Shown: piece after piece, positions 25,039 through 34,320 of the stretch | How the letters are laid out: each line of letters starts with the position of its first letter | How positions within the stretch are numbered: the first letter of the stretch is position 1 | DNA from: SXTU01 sp964496695 | GTDB lineage: Bacteria > Verrucomicrobiota > Verrucomicrobiia > Limisphaerales > SXTU01 | Reading direction: 5' to 3' | DNA length: 64,000 nt | Assembly: GCA_964496695.1 (NCBI GenBank) | Contig: CAZCBE010000001.1 | Span: 62,001 to 126,000, forward strand | Program-made: the position numbers and the translations under genes | Notes under the pieces: model-generated | Databases searched by the model: none | Seen by the model: only the letters and a program-made list of their open reading frames with translations | What the model was told of the DNA's origin: nothing

Positions 25039-25380
25039 TCTTGCCGCAGTATCCTGGCCTTACAGACAAGTGGTTTGCACCGGGAAAAGCCAAAGTCGAA
25101 ACAAGCTTGTCAAAAAACGGGACGAATCAGGTGCTATGAGGAAAGGGTTCTACCAGTCTGAGTGGCGGATGATGCAGGGTGGGCCAAAAGGGGAGCCAGC
25201 TTCGGGGAACACAGATGATTTCGCCCTTGCGTTCAGTCAGCGTGTGTCTACCATGCTCGATATAGCCCCTTTAGAAAGGCATGAGGTATGGAGTGCAATA
25301 CGATTCAACTCACGCGCAGTAGCTATCACGGACTGCTGGCTTCGCATCCCACGACATCTGCTCAAAATCCAAATCGCCCC

Positions 25381-26472
25381 ATGAATACACTCTCCAACAC
25401 AAGCACGACATCGAAACGCCATTGCCTCTCCGTAGCCGTGGCCGTGGTGCTCGCCTTCATCCAGGTCGTTGCCAATGCGGCGGCACCAGCTCGCCCCGAG
25501 ATGACGGCACACTACATTAACGTCGGACAAGGCGCGGCGACGCTCCTCGAATTTCCCTGTGGGCTTATCCTCATTGATACGGGCGGCGGGAGCGATGAAT
25601 ACACCGCTGAGCTCATCGCACATTTGAACGGTGTGTTCATGCGACGACCGGAGCTCAATCGGAAGCTCGAATCAGTCGTGATCACGCACCCGCACATTGA
25701 CCACACTCGCGGTTTGCGGAAGGTCATGGAGACGTTCACCGTAAAGCGCTACATCGACGACGGGGAGATAAGAGGAAGCGGTCGATACAACCCGCAGTGG
25801 GTTCGTAAGGCTGTGCAATCCGGTGAGCAGCAAGCAAAGATCGTGGAGATTGACGATCACGACATCCCTGCTGCGGGACTTACAAACGCTGACATCGACC
25901 CGCTGAAGTGCGCGTTGTGTGATCCAAAAATTACGATTCTCATGGGCGGAATAAAGGAAAACCCGGGCTGGGCGGAAGTCGATTTTGACAACCTCAACAA
26001 TCATTCAGTTGTCGTTCGCGTCGATTTCGGGAAATCGACATTTCTCTTCTCCGGTGATCTCGAAGAAGCAGGCATTGCTCACCTCGTAAAGAAGTTCAAG
26101 AGAACGAAACTTTTGGACGTTGATGTCTACATGGTCGGCCATCACGGTGCTGCAAATGCCACGAACCCTGCATTCTTGGCAGCCGTCACGCCTCAAATGG
26201 CCGTGATCTCCATGGGCAAATGGAACGAGGGGCGACAACCCTACAATCCATTCTCGACCTACGCGTATGGCCACCCGCGGATTAACGTGCTTGAAGCACT
26301 TTCCGAGTTCATACCGGAAGAGCGGGTGCCGGTGCTTAAGGTGATGGCGGGCACCGGAGCCCGCAAGTTCAGCGAATACGAAGTCGAAAAGCAGATTTAT
26401 GCGACAGGGTGGGATGGAACGATCAGGGTAATCTCCACGCTCGATGGAGAATACTCTGTCAAGAAAAACTAG
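25381..26472 (+). CDS. Secreted metallo-beta-lactamase-fold hydrolase (ComEC-C-terminal-like)
   Basis: The 363-residue product starts MNTLSNTSTTSKRHCLSVAV with a signal peptide ending near NAAAPARP. The fold is recognisable: HYINVGQGAATLLEF, LILIDTGGG, then ITHPHIDHTRGLRK (the HxHxDH motif at 103-108), FLFSGDLEEAGI and YMVGHHGAANA. The order matches the ComEC/Rec2 C-terminal hydrolase group, but no ComEC membrane core is present, so this is a stand-alone secreted enzyme, possibly acting on DNA or phosphodiesters. The start at ATG 25381 was chosen for the signal peptide; the open frame begins at 25288. It converges on the polymerase gene, sharing the four bases CTAG (26469-26472). Confidence 0.8.
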   Translation: MNTLSNTSTTSKRHCLSVAVAVVLAFIQVVANAAAPARPEMTAHYINVGQGAATLLEFPCGLILIDTGGGSDEYTAELIAHLNGVFMRRPELNRKLESVVITHPHIDHTRGLRKVMETFTVKRYIDDGEIRGSGRYNPQWVRKAVQSGEQQAKIVEIDDHDIPAAGLTNADIDPLKCALCDPKITILMGGIKENPGWAEVDFDNLNNHSVVVRVDFGKSTFLFSGDLEEAGIAHLVKKFKRTKLLDVDVYMVGHHGAANATNPAFLAAVTPQMAVISMGKWNEGRQPYNPFSTYAYGHPRINVLEALSEFIPEERVPVLKVMAGTGARKFSEYEVEKQIYATGWDGTIRVISTLDGEYSVKKN

Positions 26473-29400
26473 CATGATTTCGTGCGCGGCTTGCCAGCGC
26501 GATGCACGCGCAAGGTGAAACCGCGCCCATTTTCAAACGGTTCGACGGTCGCGGTGATTTCCAGCACGGGATAGCGCACCGTAGCCAAGCCATAGCTCCG
26601 ATAGGTAGCGGCGAACAGTTCCGTCTCCACCATGCCCGTCCGGTCCGCCAGCGTCAGGAACTTCATCGGCTCGCCGGTGATTTGATGATGCGTGCGCTGC
26701 TCGATAATCAGCCCGCACATCACCACTTCCTGTCCGACGAACTCGCCCAGCCGCTTCACCGGACAGTAGGTGTTCCATGCCACGTCGGGGAAGAGTTCCA
26801 GCGGGTGGCCGCTGACGGCGAAGCCGAACAACTCCGTTTCCCAGCGCAGGCGTTCCAGCCGCGACGGCTCGTTGAGCGGGACGCCGGGGAATTGCTCCAA
26901 TCCGGGCGGCGGGAGCAACCAGCCTTGGCCTGGCTCCGCCGTCGCGCCGAACGTTTTGATCAGATGCTGCGCCTGCCAGTATTGGCGCGCCCGCGTGTCG
27001 CCGAACTCGTCGAAGGCCCCGGCACGAATCATCGCCTCGAATTCCTCGCCGCCGGGGCCGACGCGCCGGAAGAAATCCAACACCGAGGCGAACGGCCCTT
27101 GCGCCCGCGCCGCGAGCAACCGTTCCACGCTCTTCTCCGTCAATCCCTTCACCCGCGTCACCGGCACGCGGATGGACTGGCCGTGCGGCATGAAGGCCGG
27201 CCCCGGTTCGTTCACCGAGGGCGGCAGGAAGCTGAGGCCGATTCGGTGGCATTCCAGCACATACACCAGCGGATGGTAGAACCCCTTGCCGTTGGTGAGC
27301 ACGCCCGCCATGAATTCGGCCGGGTGATACCGCTTCAACCATGCCGCCTGATACGCCTCCACGCCGTAGGCGGTGCTATGCGCCTTGTTGAAAGCGTAGC
27401 CGTTGAACCCGGTCACCAGTTCCCACACCTCAGTGATCTTCGCGTCGTCATGGCCGAGCAACCGGGCGGCAGTGCGGAACTCAATAGCTATCTCCGCCAC
27501 AACGGCACGCTTCTGTTTCACCAGTGCCCGGCGCAACACGTCCGCCCGGCCCGGTGGCAGGCCGGCAAACGCTTCGCAGATTTGCAGGATGTGCTCCTCA
27601 TAGACCACCAGCCCGAACGTGCTCCGCAAGCACGGTTCCAGCGACGGGTGCGGATACACCACCGGCTCAAGGCCCTGATAACGGCGCGTGAAGGAAAGCT
27701 TCTTGGACTCGTTGGCGGCACCCGGTCGGATGACGCTCACGATGGCCACTAGGCCGTCGATTTCCCGGACGTTAGTCATGCGGCACAGGCTGATCATCGC
27801 CGGTGACTCGATGTGATGCACGGCCCGCGCCCCGCCGCTGGCGATCATCTCCCACACGGCAGCATCTTCCCACGGTTCCAATGCGCCAAGGTCCACGGCG
27901 ATCCCGCGCCGCTGTAGCGACTCGCGCGCGTCCCGCATCACGGCGAGGCCGCCCTGCGCGAGGATGTCCATTTTCACCAGGCCAATGGCCTCCACGCAGT
28001 CCATGTCGAAATGCGTGGTGGGATAGCCCTTGGCGGAGAGGAAAGTAGGCGTCAGCGCGTGCATCGGCTGGCGAGAGAGCACGACGCCGCAGGGGTGCAT
28101 CTTTGGATGGCGGGGCGCACCGTCGAGGCAGGCAGCCATTTCGATGGCGGAGCGGTAGGGCTCTTCATCCAGCGGCAGCGACCGGGTTTCCGGGTTGGCG
28201 CGCAGGAGTTCGACCAGCCCGGCCCCGCTCTTGGGTGCGGGATCCTCCGGCACCCAGCCGCCGCCGAAGCCCCACGGGAAATGCTCGGTAAACTTCCGCA
28301 CCTCGCGTTCCGCCACGCCCAGCACCTTGGCGACCTCGGCGAAGGCACTGCGCGCCTGGAAGGTCGAGAAGCCGCCCACCACCGCGCAATGCTCCGCGCC
28401 GTAGCGGGCGAAGAGCAGGTCCACCACGTCGTCCTTTCGGTCGTGGGGGAAGTCCACGTCAATGTCCGGGAGCTTGTTGAGGGCCATGCGATCCTTGTTC
28501 AGGAAGCGGCGGAAGTAGAGGTCGAAGCGGATGGGGCACACGTCGCTGATCCCCAGGCAGTAGCAGACGAGCGAGTCGGCGGCACTGCCACGCGTAATCC
28601 ATTCGATTCCCTTACGGCGGCACTCCTGCAGGATGTCCCACACAACGAGGAAGTATTCTTCGTATCCCACGTCGGCGATGATGCCGAGTTCCTCGTTCAC
28701 CTGTCCGGCAAACTGCGCGTATCGGTCGCGGTAACGCCAACGCAGACCCTCGTGAACGAGCCGACGCAGGAACTCATGCGCCGGGGAGCCGTCCGGTGGT
28801 CGGAATGCCGGGAATTGCGGTTTGGCCGGCTCCAACGTAAACGCGCACCGTTCCGCCAATTCCGTCGTGTGCCGGAACAGCTCCGGCCCGAACCGCTGCG
28901 CCAGTTCGCGCCCGGTATGGAAATGGAACTCGCCGCCTGCGCGCTTCTCCGGGTGCGGCTGTTTCAGGAGCGTAAGCGTGCGAATGCTTTGGACCACGTC
29001 GAACTTCCAGCGGTCGTCCGGCGTGGCGTGGTGGACGGGCAGATGCGGCACGCACTGAAATGCGGAGCGCACCGGTTGCATCGGGTCGGTGACGGCACGG
29101 TAGAAGCGTTCGGGAAAGTGCGGCGCGAAGCCGTCGCTGGCACTGGCTGCAAGCAGCCCGTCCGTTAGGCCATCAAGCCGCTTCACCGGCTGGGACAGCA
29201 ACCGGCAGAGATTGTGATAGCCGGTGGCGTTCTGGACATAGAGCCAGAGCGGCTGGCCTTCCACCGTCACCTCCGCGCCGACGACCGGCTGGATACCGGC
29301 CTGCTTGGCGAGGGCGCAAAATTCGACCGCGCCGTGGAGGTTCGGGTCCGTAAGCGCGACGGCGGGCAGGCCCCGTTCCTTCGCCAGCGTCACCACGGCA

Positions 29401-30689
29401 GGCAGCGGCAGTGTGGAATCGAGGAAGGAGTAATGACTGTGAACATTGAGCGGCAGGCAGATGGCCGTCTGCTTGCGGACGATAATGTTGATCTTGGGTG
29501 GTGCCGCAGCTTCGGGCGCGTCCAGCTTCACGCCTTTGAGCACGAAGTCGTGGCCGCGCAGGATGACGCCGGGGCCATTCTTCTGCCGCAATTCGTCCAC
29601 CGCCGCCGCGAGGCGTCGCCGGGCGTCCTGTTGCCGGGCTGAGGCATCCAGCGACAGTTCCGAACGGAACAGCCCGTCATACACGTTGGCGAACTTGAGC
29701 GACACCATGCGAAGGCTGACCCTTCGCTTCCAGGCCTTCTTGAGCAGCATGTCGAGCTTGCCGTAGAGGTCGGTTTCCAGGTCGGTGGGCTCCGTCAAAC
29801 TTTCGCCGCATTGGTCCTCCGCAAAATCGTTGTAGCGGACTTTCACCGTCAGGGTGCGGATCGTCTTGCCCTCCGCCCGGACGCTGGCCATGAGGTTGTC
29901 GGCCATCTTGTGCAACGTGGCCTCAATCAGTTCCTCGTCCGTCTGGTCCGCTCCGAACGTGTGCTGCTCGCTGTAGGACTTGGCCGGGGTGCCGACTGGC
30001 ACCAGCGGACGTTCATCAATCCCGTTGGCATACTGTCGCAACACGAGGCCCTGTCGGCCCATGAGCAGTTCAAGCAGCTCCGGCGGCGTTCCGGCGATCT
30101 GCCCGATCCAGGCCAACCCGGCCGCGTTGAGCCGCTCCGCGTTCTTCGGTCCGATGCCCGGCAGCCATTTGTTCGGCAGCGGGCAAAGGAAGGAGAGTTC
30201 ATCGCCAGCGGGGATGTTGGTGAACCCGGCAGGCTTGTTGAGCTTGGAAGCGATCTGACTGACGAGCTTGTTGGCACCGATGCCTTCGCTGACGGTGATC
30301 TTGAGCGACTGTCCGATGGCTTCGCGGATGGTCGTGGCGACTTCAATCGCCGGTTTCCTGACGGCGGTAAGGTCAAAATAGCCTTCATCAATCGAACTCA
30401 CCTCGACGTCCGGCGTGAAGTCGTAGGCATAGCTGAACATCCACTGCGAGAACCGTTCGTATTTCTCGAAATCGCCCGGCAGGACAATCAGCTTGGGGCA
30501 CAGCTTCCGCGCCCGGATCGTTGGCATGGGGGTGTAAACCCCGAACTTCCGCGCCTCGTAGCTGGCGGAGGCGATGATGCCCCGCTTCTCGCCGCCCACC
30601 GCCACGGCCTTTCCGCGCAGCCGGGAGTCCGCTGCCTGCTCCACGGAGGCGAAGAAGGCGTCGGCGTCCAGATGGATGATGGTTCGCAT
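26469..30689 (-). CDS. Fused error-prone polymerase: Pol IV (DinB) + DnaE-type Pol III alpha
   Basis: One 1406-residue frame holds two DNA polymerases. Residues 1-390 are a complete Y-family Pol IV: IIHLDADAFFASVEQ gives Asp8, VSSIDEGYFDL gives Asp101 and Glu102, then the helix-hairpin-helix LPGIGPKNAERLNAAGL and the little-finger domain. A short linker (residues 391-412) leads to a DnaE-type alpha subunit. Its PHP domain starts LPLNVHSHYSFLDS but the usual second metal motif reads LTDPNLHG, so PHP may be inactive. The palm has LPDIDVDFPHDRKDD (Asp744, Asp746) and GLVKMDILAQGG (Asp908). FNKAHSTAYGVEAYQ and a C-terminal OB fold follow. No tau-binding tail is present, as in DnaE2. It is 48 nt downstream of lexA. 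Confidence 0.92.
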   Translation of the reverse strand: MRTIIHLDADAFFASVEQAADSRLRGKAVAVGGEKRGIIASASYEARKFGVYTPMPTIRARKLCPKLIVLPGDFEKYERFSQWMFSYAYDFTPDVEVSSIDEGYFDLTAVRKPAIEVATTIREAIGQSLKITVSEGIGANKLVSQIASKLNKPAGFTNIPAGDELSFLCPLPNKWLPGIGPKNAERLNAAGLAWIGQIAGTPPELLELLMGRQGLVLRQYANGIDERPLVPVGTPAKSYSEQHTFGADQTDEELIEATLHKMADNLMASVRAEGKTIRTLTVKVRYNDFAEDQCGESLTEPTDLETDLYGKLDMLLKKAWKRRVSLRMVSLKFANVYDGLFRSELSLDASARQQDARRRLAAAVDELRQKNGPGVILRGHDFVLKGVKLDAPEAAAPPKINIIVRKQTAICLPLNVHSHYSFLDSTLPLPAVVTLAKERGLPAVALTDPNLHGAVEFCALAKQAGIQPVVGAEVTVEGQPLWLYVQNATGYHNLCRLLSQPVKRLDGLTDGLLAASASDGFAPHFPERFYRAVTDPMQPVRSAFQCVPHLPVHHATPDDRWKFDVVQSIRTLTLLKQPHPEKRAGGEFHFHTGRELAQRFGPELFRHTTELAERCAFTLEPAKPQFPAFRPPDGSPAHEFLRRLVHEGLRWRYRDRYAQFAGQVNEELGIIADVGYEEYFLVVWDILQECRRKGIEWITRGSAADSLVCYCLGISDVCPIRFDLYFRRFLNKDRMALNKLPDIDVDFPHDRKDDVVDLLFARYGAEHCAVVGGFSTFQARSAFAEVAKVLGVAEREVRKFTEHFPWGFGGGWVPEDPAPKSGAGLVELLRANPETRSLPLDEEPYRSAIEMAACLDGAPRHPKMHPCGVVLSRQPMHALTPTFLSAKGYPTTHFDMDCVEAIGLVKMDILAQGGLAVMRDARESLQRRGIAVDLGALEPWEDAAVWEMIASGGARAVHHIESPAMISLCRMTNVREIDGLVAIVSVIRPGAANESKKLSFTRRYQGLEPVVYPHPSLEPCLRSTFGLVVYEEHILQICEAFAGLPPGRADVLRRALVKQKRAVVAEIAIEFRTAARLLGHDDAKITEVWELVTGFNGYAFNKAHSTAYGVEAYQAAWLKRYHPAEFMAGVLTNGKGFYHPLVYVLECHRIGLSFLPPSVNEPGPAFMPHGQSIRVPVTRVKGLTEKSVERLLAARAQGPFASVLDFFRRVGPGGEEFEAMIRAGAFDEFGDTRARQYWQAQHLIKTFGATAEPGQGWLLPPPGLEQFPGVPLNEPSRLERLRWETELFGFAVSGHPLELFPDVAWNTYCPVKRLGEFVGQEVVMCGLIIEQRTHHQITGEPMKFLTLADRTGMVETELFAATYRSYGLATVRYPVLEITATVEPFENGRGFTLRVHRAGKPRTKSC

Positions 30690-30737
30690 CGCGGAGCAGG
30701 GGATAGCACTGCCGGTCGGACAAGGACTGTCCCGACG

Positions 30738-31358
30738 TCACCGCGCCCGGCGGACGACGAGCTTGAGCACGCCTTGGATGACCAGCTCATGGGCCGGAAG
30801 GAGGTCGGGGTAGTTCGGGTTCTCGGCCTTGAGGTAGGGCTTGTTGCCGCGCAGTAGGAAAGTCTTGAGGGTGCTTTCCCCGTCGATCAAGGCCGCCACC
30901 ACGTCGCCGGGCTTCGGCGTCGCGCCATGCTCCAGCACCACGAGGTCGCCTTCGATGATATGCTTGCCGACCATCGAGTCCCCACGCACCTCCAGCGCGA
31001 AGGTCCGGGGGGTGGGCTTGAAGTTGAGCGTCCCGATGTCGATGGACACGCAGCCCTTGGCCTCTTGCGTGCGGTTCTGGGGTGGACCGGCGGGGATGGT
31101 GCCGAACACCGGGATGTCGGCCACGCGCTGGCGGAGACGTTCCAGCGGTGAAACCAGTCTCAACGCCCGGGCCTTGCCCTCGCTCTCTGCCAGCACGCCC
31201 TTTTGGCGGATGAGGCGGAGGTGTTCCCGCACCGCATTGGTGCTGCGGAAGCCGAAATGATCGGCAATCTCCTGTTGCGTCGGCACAAGACCGCTGCGTT
31301 CATGCTCATGCCGGATAAATTCCACGATCTCCTGCTGGCGTTCGGTCAATGGCAACAT
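30738..31358 (-). CDS. lexA: LexA repressor
   Basis: The 206-residue protein represses SOS genes and cleaves itself when RecA filaments form. The N-terminal winged helix is typical (TERQQEIVEFIRHEHERSG, then FRSTNAVREHLRLIRQKG). The cleavage site Ala90-Gly91 (GTIPAGPPQ) and the catalytic Ser128 (VRGDSMVGKHI) and Lys165 (GESTLKTF) are all present. Its start codon lies inside a 24-bp palindrome (31356-31379), so it is very probably autoregulated. It is followed by the fused polymerase on the same strand. No RecA or ImuA gene is visible nearby. Being the second LexA in such genomes is possible. Confidence 0.92.
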   Translation of the reverse strand: MLPLTERQQEIVEFIRHEHERSGLVPTQQEIADHFGFRSTNAVREHLRLIRQKGVLAESEGKARALRLVSPLERLRQRVADIPVFGTIPAGPPQNRTQEAKGCVSIDIGTLNFKPTPRTFALEVRGDSMVGKHIIEGDLVVLEHGATPKPGDVVAALIDGESTLKTFLLRGNKPYLKAENPNYPDLLPAHELVIQGVLKLVVRRAR

Positions 31359-31379
31359 GCTGCCTAAATAGGCAGCATG
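31356..31379. promoter_or_regulatory. Palindromic LexA operator overlapping the lexA start
   Basis: A perfect 24-bp palindrome with 11-bp arms and a 2-bp centre (core CTGCCTAAATAGGCAG) overlaps the ATG of lexA at 31358-31356 and the -10 element. It is the obvious LexA-binding site. Confidence 0.75.
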
Positions 31380-31395
31380 GCTCGCCGTCCGTCAA
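31365..31395 (-). promoter_or_regulatory. lexA promoter
   Basis: On the minus strand TTGACG (31395-31390) and TATTTA (31370-31365) are separated by 19 bp. The -10 lies inside the palindromic operator and the ATG is 6 nt downstream of it, so transcripts would be leaderless or nearly so. Confidence 0.55.
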
Positions 31396-31406
31396 CCGGG
31401 AGTTAT

Positions 31407-32249
31407 TCACCACAGGCCTTCGGCCTGGAGCGTCTCGATGCCGTCTTGGATCTCCCGGGGCAGGCCGGGGAAGAAATCCAGCCCGGTCTGGTGTTCGATC
31501 TCCCGAACGCTGGTGAGGAACTGCGCGAGCGGTTCGTGGCCCGTCATGGTTTGCGGGGCGAGAAACGCCAGGGTGCGGAGCCGTCCGTTTTCATCGTCCA
31601 GGATGATTCGGTAGAAGGCGGTAGGAACGTCCACGCCGCTCGGAAGCTTCTTGGCGGGAGCGGCGAACACTGGCCCGGTGATTACCCAAACGCGCTCGAA
31701 CCGCATCGCGAAGTCGTCGGCCTCCTTCTGCTCCAGCAACCGCCACCAGATGCGGTTCAAGCTCGGCATCTGGGGTGTGATGTTGCTGAGCAGGAATGTC
31801 TCCCGCTGGGCCTCGGGGCCGTAACGGGTGCCGATGGCGTAGTTCGGAGCCATGTGCCCCCGGTCAAAGCCGCTGTTGCTGTAGTCCGCATGGGTGACCC
31901 GGCTCGCGGTGCGCGCATCCGTGAGGAACTTGCTGGCCCGCTTGGCAGACGGGCCGACGGTGATGCTTCCCACCGAGAAACCGACCCAGGCCGGGTTTCG
32001 GTGGGCTTCGCAGTAGCCGCTCAGATACCCGATGTTGGTAAGCACGATGACGGGGTGGCCGTAACGGGCGGCATCGGGCAGCCCGCCATAGACGCGCAAC
32101 TCAGGCCCGTTCGATTGCGCCGCAGTCCCGCGCACCGGAGCGCGGCCAGGTTCGATAACCAGCACCCAGACCACGGCCGCGACCAGCGCGGCGAGCAGCA
32201 GGATCGCAGCGATGCCGGCAACGACGTTTTGCTTCCGTGAAATCACCAC
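31407..32249 (-). CDS. DNA/RNA non-specific endonuclease (NUC1/EndoG-like)
   Basis: The 280-residue product has a basic N-terminus and one hydrophobic segment (AGIAAILLLAALVAAVVWVL, about 11-31), either an uncleaved anchor or a signal peptide. The catalytic motif is FDRGHMAPNYAIG (DRGH, His the general base). LSNITPQMPSLNRIWWRLLE supplies the metal-binding Asn of the family. The enzyme would cut DNA and RNA outside the cytoplasm, for instance for nutrient gain or DNA degradation. It ends 48 nt upstream of lexA on the same strand, but the lexA promoter lies in the gap, so cotranscription is uncertain. Confidence 0.88.
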   Translation of the reverse strand: MVISRKQNVVAGIAAILLLAALVAAVVWVLVIEPGRAPVRGTAAQSNGPELRVYGGLPDAARYGHPVIVLTNIGYLSGYCEAHRNPAWVGFSVGSITVGPSAKRASKFLTDARTASRVTHADYSNSGFDRGHMAPNYAIGTRYGPEAQRETFLLSNITPQMPSLNRIWWRLLEQKEADDFAMRFERVWVITGPVFAAPAKKLPSGVDVPTAFYRIILDDENGRLRTLAFLAPQTMTGHEPLAQFLTSVREIEHQTGLDFFPGLPREIQDGIETLQAEGLW

Positions 32250-32299
32250 CGCGCATTACGCCGGAGCCGGGGCGCATAGCAACGCCAAACGCCACGAAA

Positions 32300-33268
32300 T
32301 CAGTCGGCAGGCTCGTCAACCATCGCGCTAATCGTATCCAGCGCATTTCCCTCAAGCCGGTTGTTCACGAAAATGAACGTTTGCTTCCCCTGATCCTTGC
32401 CTTGCTTAATCAATGCCTTACCGGCCTTCCTCGCTTCTGCGTTCACTTCCTTCACCGCCGCGTAAGGGCTGAACAACTTAACGGCCTCGTCGTATTTACG
32501 CCCCGGCTTCAACAGGAAGCGCGCTGCCGCCAGCCGGTCGTTGGTTTGGCTGTCTGGAATCGCCAGTTGCTCGCCAACCGAGGGCATTGCCTGCCAGTTG
32601 TTGAAGACGTGCGTTACGCCGTGCCTGCGCAACGTCGCGAAGTATTCGGGCTGCAACCACTCCTTGTTGCGAATCTCCACCCCGTAGTTCCATCCCGGCG
32701 GCAGTTTGGCCAGATAGGCGTCGAGACAGGCGAAGAACTCGGACGGGTGCTCGAAGTCGGCCGGATAGAAGCGCGAGAACTCGAACATGAGCAGACCGAC
32801 CTTCGGTCGGATGCCCTCACACACGGACAGGAAGGCGGAGTCGAAAAGCTCCACGTCCAGAAAGTGCGGGTTCGGTAGCCCCGCCTTCATGCCGAACTTC
32901 GGAAGGTTCGGGAAATGCTTGAGGGTAATGTCGTCAGTCACTTTGAGGGCGAAGCGGAAATCCACCGGCACTTGCGATGCAATCCCGGCGAGGAAGGCCT
33001 CCGTCGGAAACCGGTGGTAGGCAGCATCCACGCACACCGTTTTGAACACCTCGGCATACTCCGTCAGGCAGTCACGCTCAAACCGCGACTCAGCGAACTT
33101 GCCCCGATACACGTAACGTTCCCGGTCGTAAATCTGCCCGCACCATCCTGGGTATTTCCACGACGACGTGCCGATGAACACTCCTTGTTTGGCGAGTAGT
33201 TGAACAGCCTCCCTGAGCTTGGGTTTGAGGCGAGGCGCGGATTCGGAAAACAGGTCCAACACTGACAC
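32300..33268 (-). CDS. DUF72 (YecE-like) protein
   Basis: The 322-residue product belongs to the DUF72 family, a TIM-barrel-like group of unknown activity. Hallmarks are FIGTSSWKYPGWCGQIYDRE, ECAYHRFP-like VDAAYHRFPTEAFLAGI, FRFALKVTDDITLKHFP, and VEIRNKEWLQPEYFATLRRH. The start is read as GTG at 33268 (MSVLDLFSE); an ATG two bases upstream is in another frame. It lies upstream of the nuclease gene with 50 nt between, but its role in the cluster is unknown. Confidence 0.85.
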   Translation of the reverse strand: MSVLDLFSESAPRLKPKLREAVQLLAKQGVFIGTSSWKYPGWCGQIYDRERYVYRGKFAESRFERDCLTEYAEVFKTVCVDAAYHRFPTEAFLAGIASQVPVDFRFALKVTDDITLKHFPNLPKFGMKAGLPNPHFLDVELFDSAFLSVCEGIRPKVGLLMFEFSRFYPADFEHPSEFFACLDAYLAKLPPGWNYGVEIRNKEWLQPEYFATLRRHGVTHVFNNWQAMPSVGEQLAIPDSQTNDRLAAARFLLKPGRKYDEAVKLFSPYAAVKEVNAEARKAGKALIKQGKDQGKQTFIFVNNRLEGNALDTISAMVDEPAD

Positions 33269-33452
33269 ATGCTAAAGCGTGTTGGCGCTGAATGCCACCG
33301 GGTTTTGCAGCCCAGAAACCCGGTGTAGCTGGCGGCAGCATCATGGGTGAGGAAGGTCGTTCTCTAGGCGAAGTGAGGCGAGAGGTGACGGTGCAATGAG
33401 CATCGGTAGCTCGAAACGCAAGTGCCTTCATGCCGTCCCCTTGGCAACGCCG

Positions 33453-33749
33453 TTATCGGGTGAATTGCGCGATGCGTTGCAGGACCTTCTTGATTGGCTT
33501 CCTACGATCCGTTTCCCAGTTCCATAGCGACTTTCAACTTACGCCGAGGATATGAGCGAATTCCTGTCGGCATTTTCTCAATTCCAGCCTCCGCTTTCGA
33601 AGCAGTTGTCCAATGGTTGGGGCGGCAGTTGATAACGAGGCAACGCGACTCGTTTCGTTGCCCCCTCCCGGTCTAGTTCGAGCGAGCGGGATGCAGAACC
33701 CCGGTGCCGAGTCTTTGGAAGCCTCCCAAGCCCGCCAAGAACCACTCAC
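33453..33749 (-). pseudogene. Broken copy of the HTH gene at 37595
   Basis: The minus strand encodes APTIGQLLRKRRLELRKCRQ then EFAHILGVS, a TGA stop, and KSLWNWETDRRKP after it. The intact paralogue reads LGVSWKTLWNWETDRRKP, so a Trp codon became TGA. The region further downstream also aligns. This is a nonsense pseudogene, or less likely a readthrough gene. Confidence 0.72.
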
Positions 33750-34320
33750 ACTATCAGCAGGAATGGAAATCCGAAAAGCGCTTTCTCAGCGCCTTCCTAA
33801 AAGATCAAGGTTGGAAAAATCGGACAAGGTAATTTTATCCTTCACAAGCAACACATTATCCTTCAATTAAAGACGGTCAAAAGCTTTCCCTTCGGCCAGG
33901 TGGTCTAAAACAGCGAAGAAAGCCATATGCAGCTCAGTATGCTACGATTCTTTAATACACTTTTTGCTTGTAAAGAATGCGACTGCCATGCTCGTGCGGA
34001 GTCCCAAATGCACAACACAATGGGGTCGTTTGCTGCCTTTGATGCGCTTGGTCGCATCATGGCCCGCATCTCGTCCGAGGCTGTCGTGCTTGATGCCTTA
34101 TTAGCTGTCGTAATAACGGCGCTGAGAGAGCGTTTGCCCTGTTACTCAAGCACAAGTGCTTGTAGGCGGGTGTCAATTGACTCTCAGATTTCATCGCAAA
34201 CCCATCAAACAAACCTGAGCGACAGTCTTGCGAGCCAAAAACTCGGAACCAATATTAGGTGCTTTTACAGATTCCAGAAATAGAGTTCACGCAAACCAAC
34301 GCTTTAAGCACCACACGCAT
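33750..34320. other. Non-coding region
   Basis: The 571 bp contain only short frames without ribosome sites. GC falls towards the downstream operon. Promoters of that operon are likely to lie in this stretch. No repeat is obvious. Confidence 0.5.

Noticed and set aside
28011..29168. Long plus-strand open frame (385 codons) inside the fused polymerase gene
   Set aside because: It is antisense to catalytic parts of DnaE, whose motifs are clear on the other strand; the GC-rich codon pattern opens the complementary frame.
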